Shown in pieces: positions 6,676 to 7,104 of a stretch of 7,104 nt of DNA. Location of the stretch: contig PNBP01000112.1 of assembly GCA_003136075.1 (NCBI GenBank), positions 17,965-25,068 on the forward strand, in the 5' to 3' direction. The translations under genes were made by a program, and so were the position numbers. The notes under the pieces were generated by a model. That model saw nothing but the letters and a program-made list of their open reading frames with translations. It ran no database searches and was not told the DNA's origin. This DNA is from Methanoregula sp. (GTDB lineage Archaea; Halobacteriota; Methanomicrobia; Methanomicrobiales; Methanospirillaceae). Position 1 is the stretch's first letter. Every line of letters begins with the position of its first letter.

Positions 6676-7104
6676 ATGCTCAAGCTCTCTCCTGAAATGG
6701 AAGCATACGGGAATTCGTTAATGGAAGAGCTGAACCATGCGATTGCCATCGCACATGAGGCACGGCAGCGGGGCATCGATCCGAGCATGGATGTCGAGAT
6801 CCCGATCGCAAGCGATCTCGCTGACCGTGTTGAGGCGTTATTGGGGATCAAAGGAGTGGCGGAACGTATTCGTGAGCTTGAATCGCAGATGTCCCGTGAG
6901 GAAGTGGCGCTCCGGATCGGCGACGATTTTGTCGCCCGTCGTTTTGGGGAAAACAACAACGAAGAGATTCTTGACCACTCGATACGCACCGCAATGGCGC
7001 TCTTAACCGAAGGAGTGGTGGCAGCTCCCACCGAAGGGATCGCAAAGATCGATGTGGGGAAAAACGACGACGGGAGCCAGTATCTCGCGATCTTTTACGC
7101 CGGC
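6676..7104 (+). CDS. polC: DNA polymerase II large subunit DP2 (3'-partial)
   Basis: Catalytic subunit of the archaeal D-family replicative DNA polymerase, partner of the exonuclease subunit DP1. Only the first 143 codons are in the window; the frame is open to the last base, and full-length DP2 is usually above 1,100 residues, so most of the gene lies beyond. The DP2 N-terminus is recognisable: [15 protein letters not shown] at 5-19, [20 protein letters not shown] at 29-48 followed by [20 protein letters not shown] at 49-68, [13 protein letters not shown] at 73-85, and [19 protein letters not shown] at 116-134. The visible part ends at IFYAG, where family members normally continue into a PIRSAGGT-like motif. 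No break is seen. The catalytic double-psi barrels and any intein would be downstream and cannot be judged. The ATG is the first in frame after the upstream gene and lacks a ribosome site. Confidence 0.95.
   Translation, partial: MLKLSPEMEAYGNSLMEELNHAIAIAHEARQRGIDPSMDVEIPIASDLADRVEALLGIKGVAERIRELESQMSREEVALRIGDDFVARRFGENNNEEILDHSIRTAMALLTEGVVAAPTEGIAKIDVGKNDDGSQYLAIFYAG

Noticed and set aside
5907..7031. Long minus-strand open frame (374 codons) opposite the HEAT gene and polC
   Set aside because: The plus strand carries clear HEAT repeats and a DP2 N-terminus here. The antisense product is serine/arginine-rich low-complexity sequence with no recognisable domain, as expected for a shadow of GC-biased codons.

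Overview
The window is chromosomal DNA from a methanogenic archaeon, most probably of the order Methanomicrobiales (Methanoregula/Methanosphaerula-type; the genus cannot be fixed by eye). The reasons are an archaeal A-type ATP synthase (subunits B, D, I and H), the start of the archaea-specific D-family DNA polymerase large subunit (DP2), archaeal BRE/TATA-like promoter elements, and Shine-Dalgarno sites matching the archaeal 16S tail. No mobile element, CRISPR array, tRNA or rRNA gene was seen.

Layout. Bases 2-1899 (+) hold the end of an A-ATP synthase operon: atpB (its first ~50 codons lie outside the window), then atpD two bases later. Bases 1900-2068 are a short AT-rich convergent spacer with T-tracts and two inverted repeats. 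Bases 2069-4559 (-) form a second ATPase transcription unit facing the first: an unrecognised 64-codon gene, then atpH (peripheral stalk), then atpI (membrane subunit a), with a clear BRE/TATA element upstream at about 4608-4624. Bases 4725-5849 (+) encode a DUF1646-type predicted cation transporter, divergent from the atpH-atpI unit. Bases 6049-6582 (+) encode a small five-repeat HEAT/PBS-lyase-type protein. Bases 6676-7104 (+) are the first 143 codons of polC (DP2), which runs off the end of the window; its TATA-like element is close enough to the ATG to suggest a leaderless mRNA.

How the genes fit together. AtpB and AtpD belong to the soluble A1 head and central stalk. AtpI carries the proton/sodium half-channel and AtpH the peripheral stalk. 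All serve the same rotary enzyme, which turns the ion gradient made by methanogenesis into ATP, but here they are encoded in two convergent units instead of the single H-I-K-E-C-F-A-B-D order known from other methanogens. The transporter next door may also act on ion gradients; this is inference from proximity. The HEAT protein and polC show no evident functional link to the ATPase.

Most of the window is ordinary housekeeping sequence. The points worth a second look are the split ATPase arrangement, the small gene ahead of atpH, the uncharacterised transporter, and the apparently leaderless polC. I found no convincing new multi-gene system.
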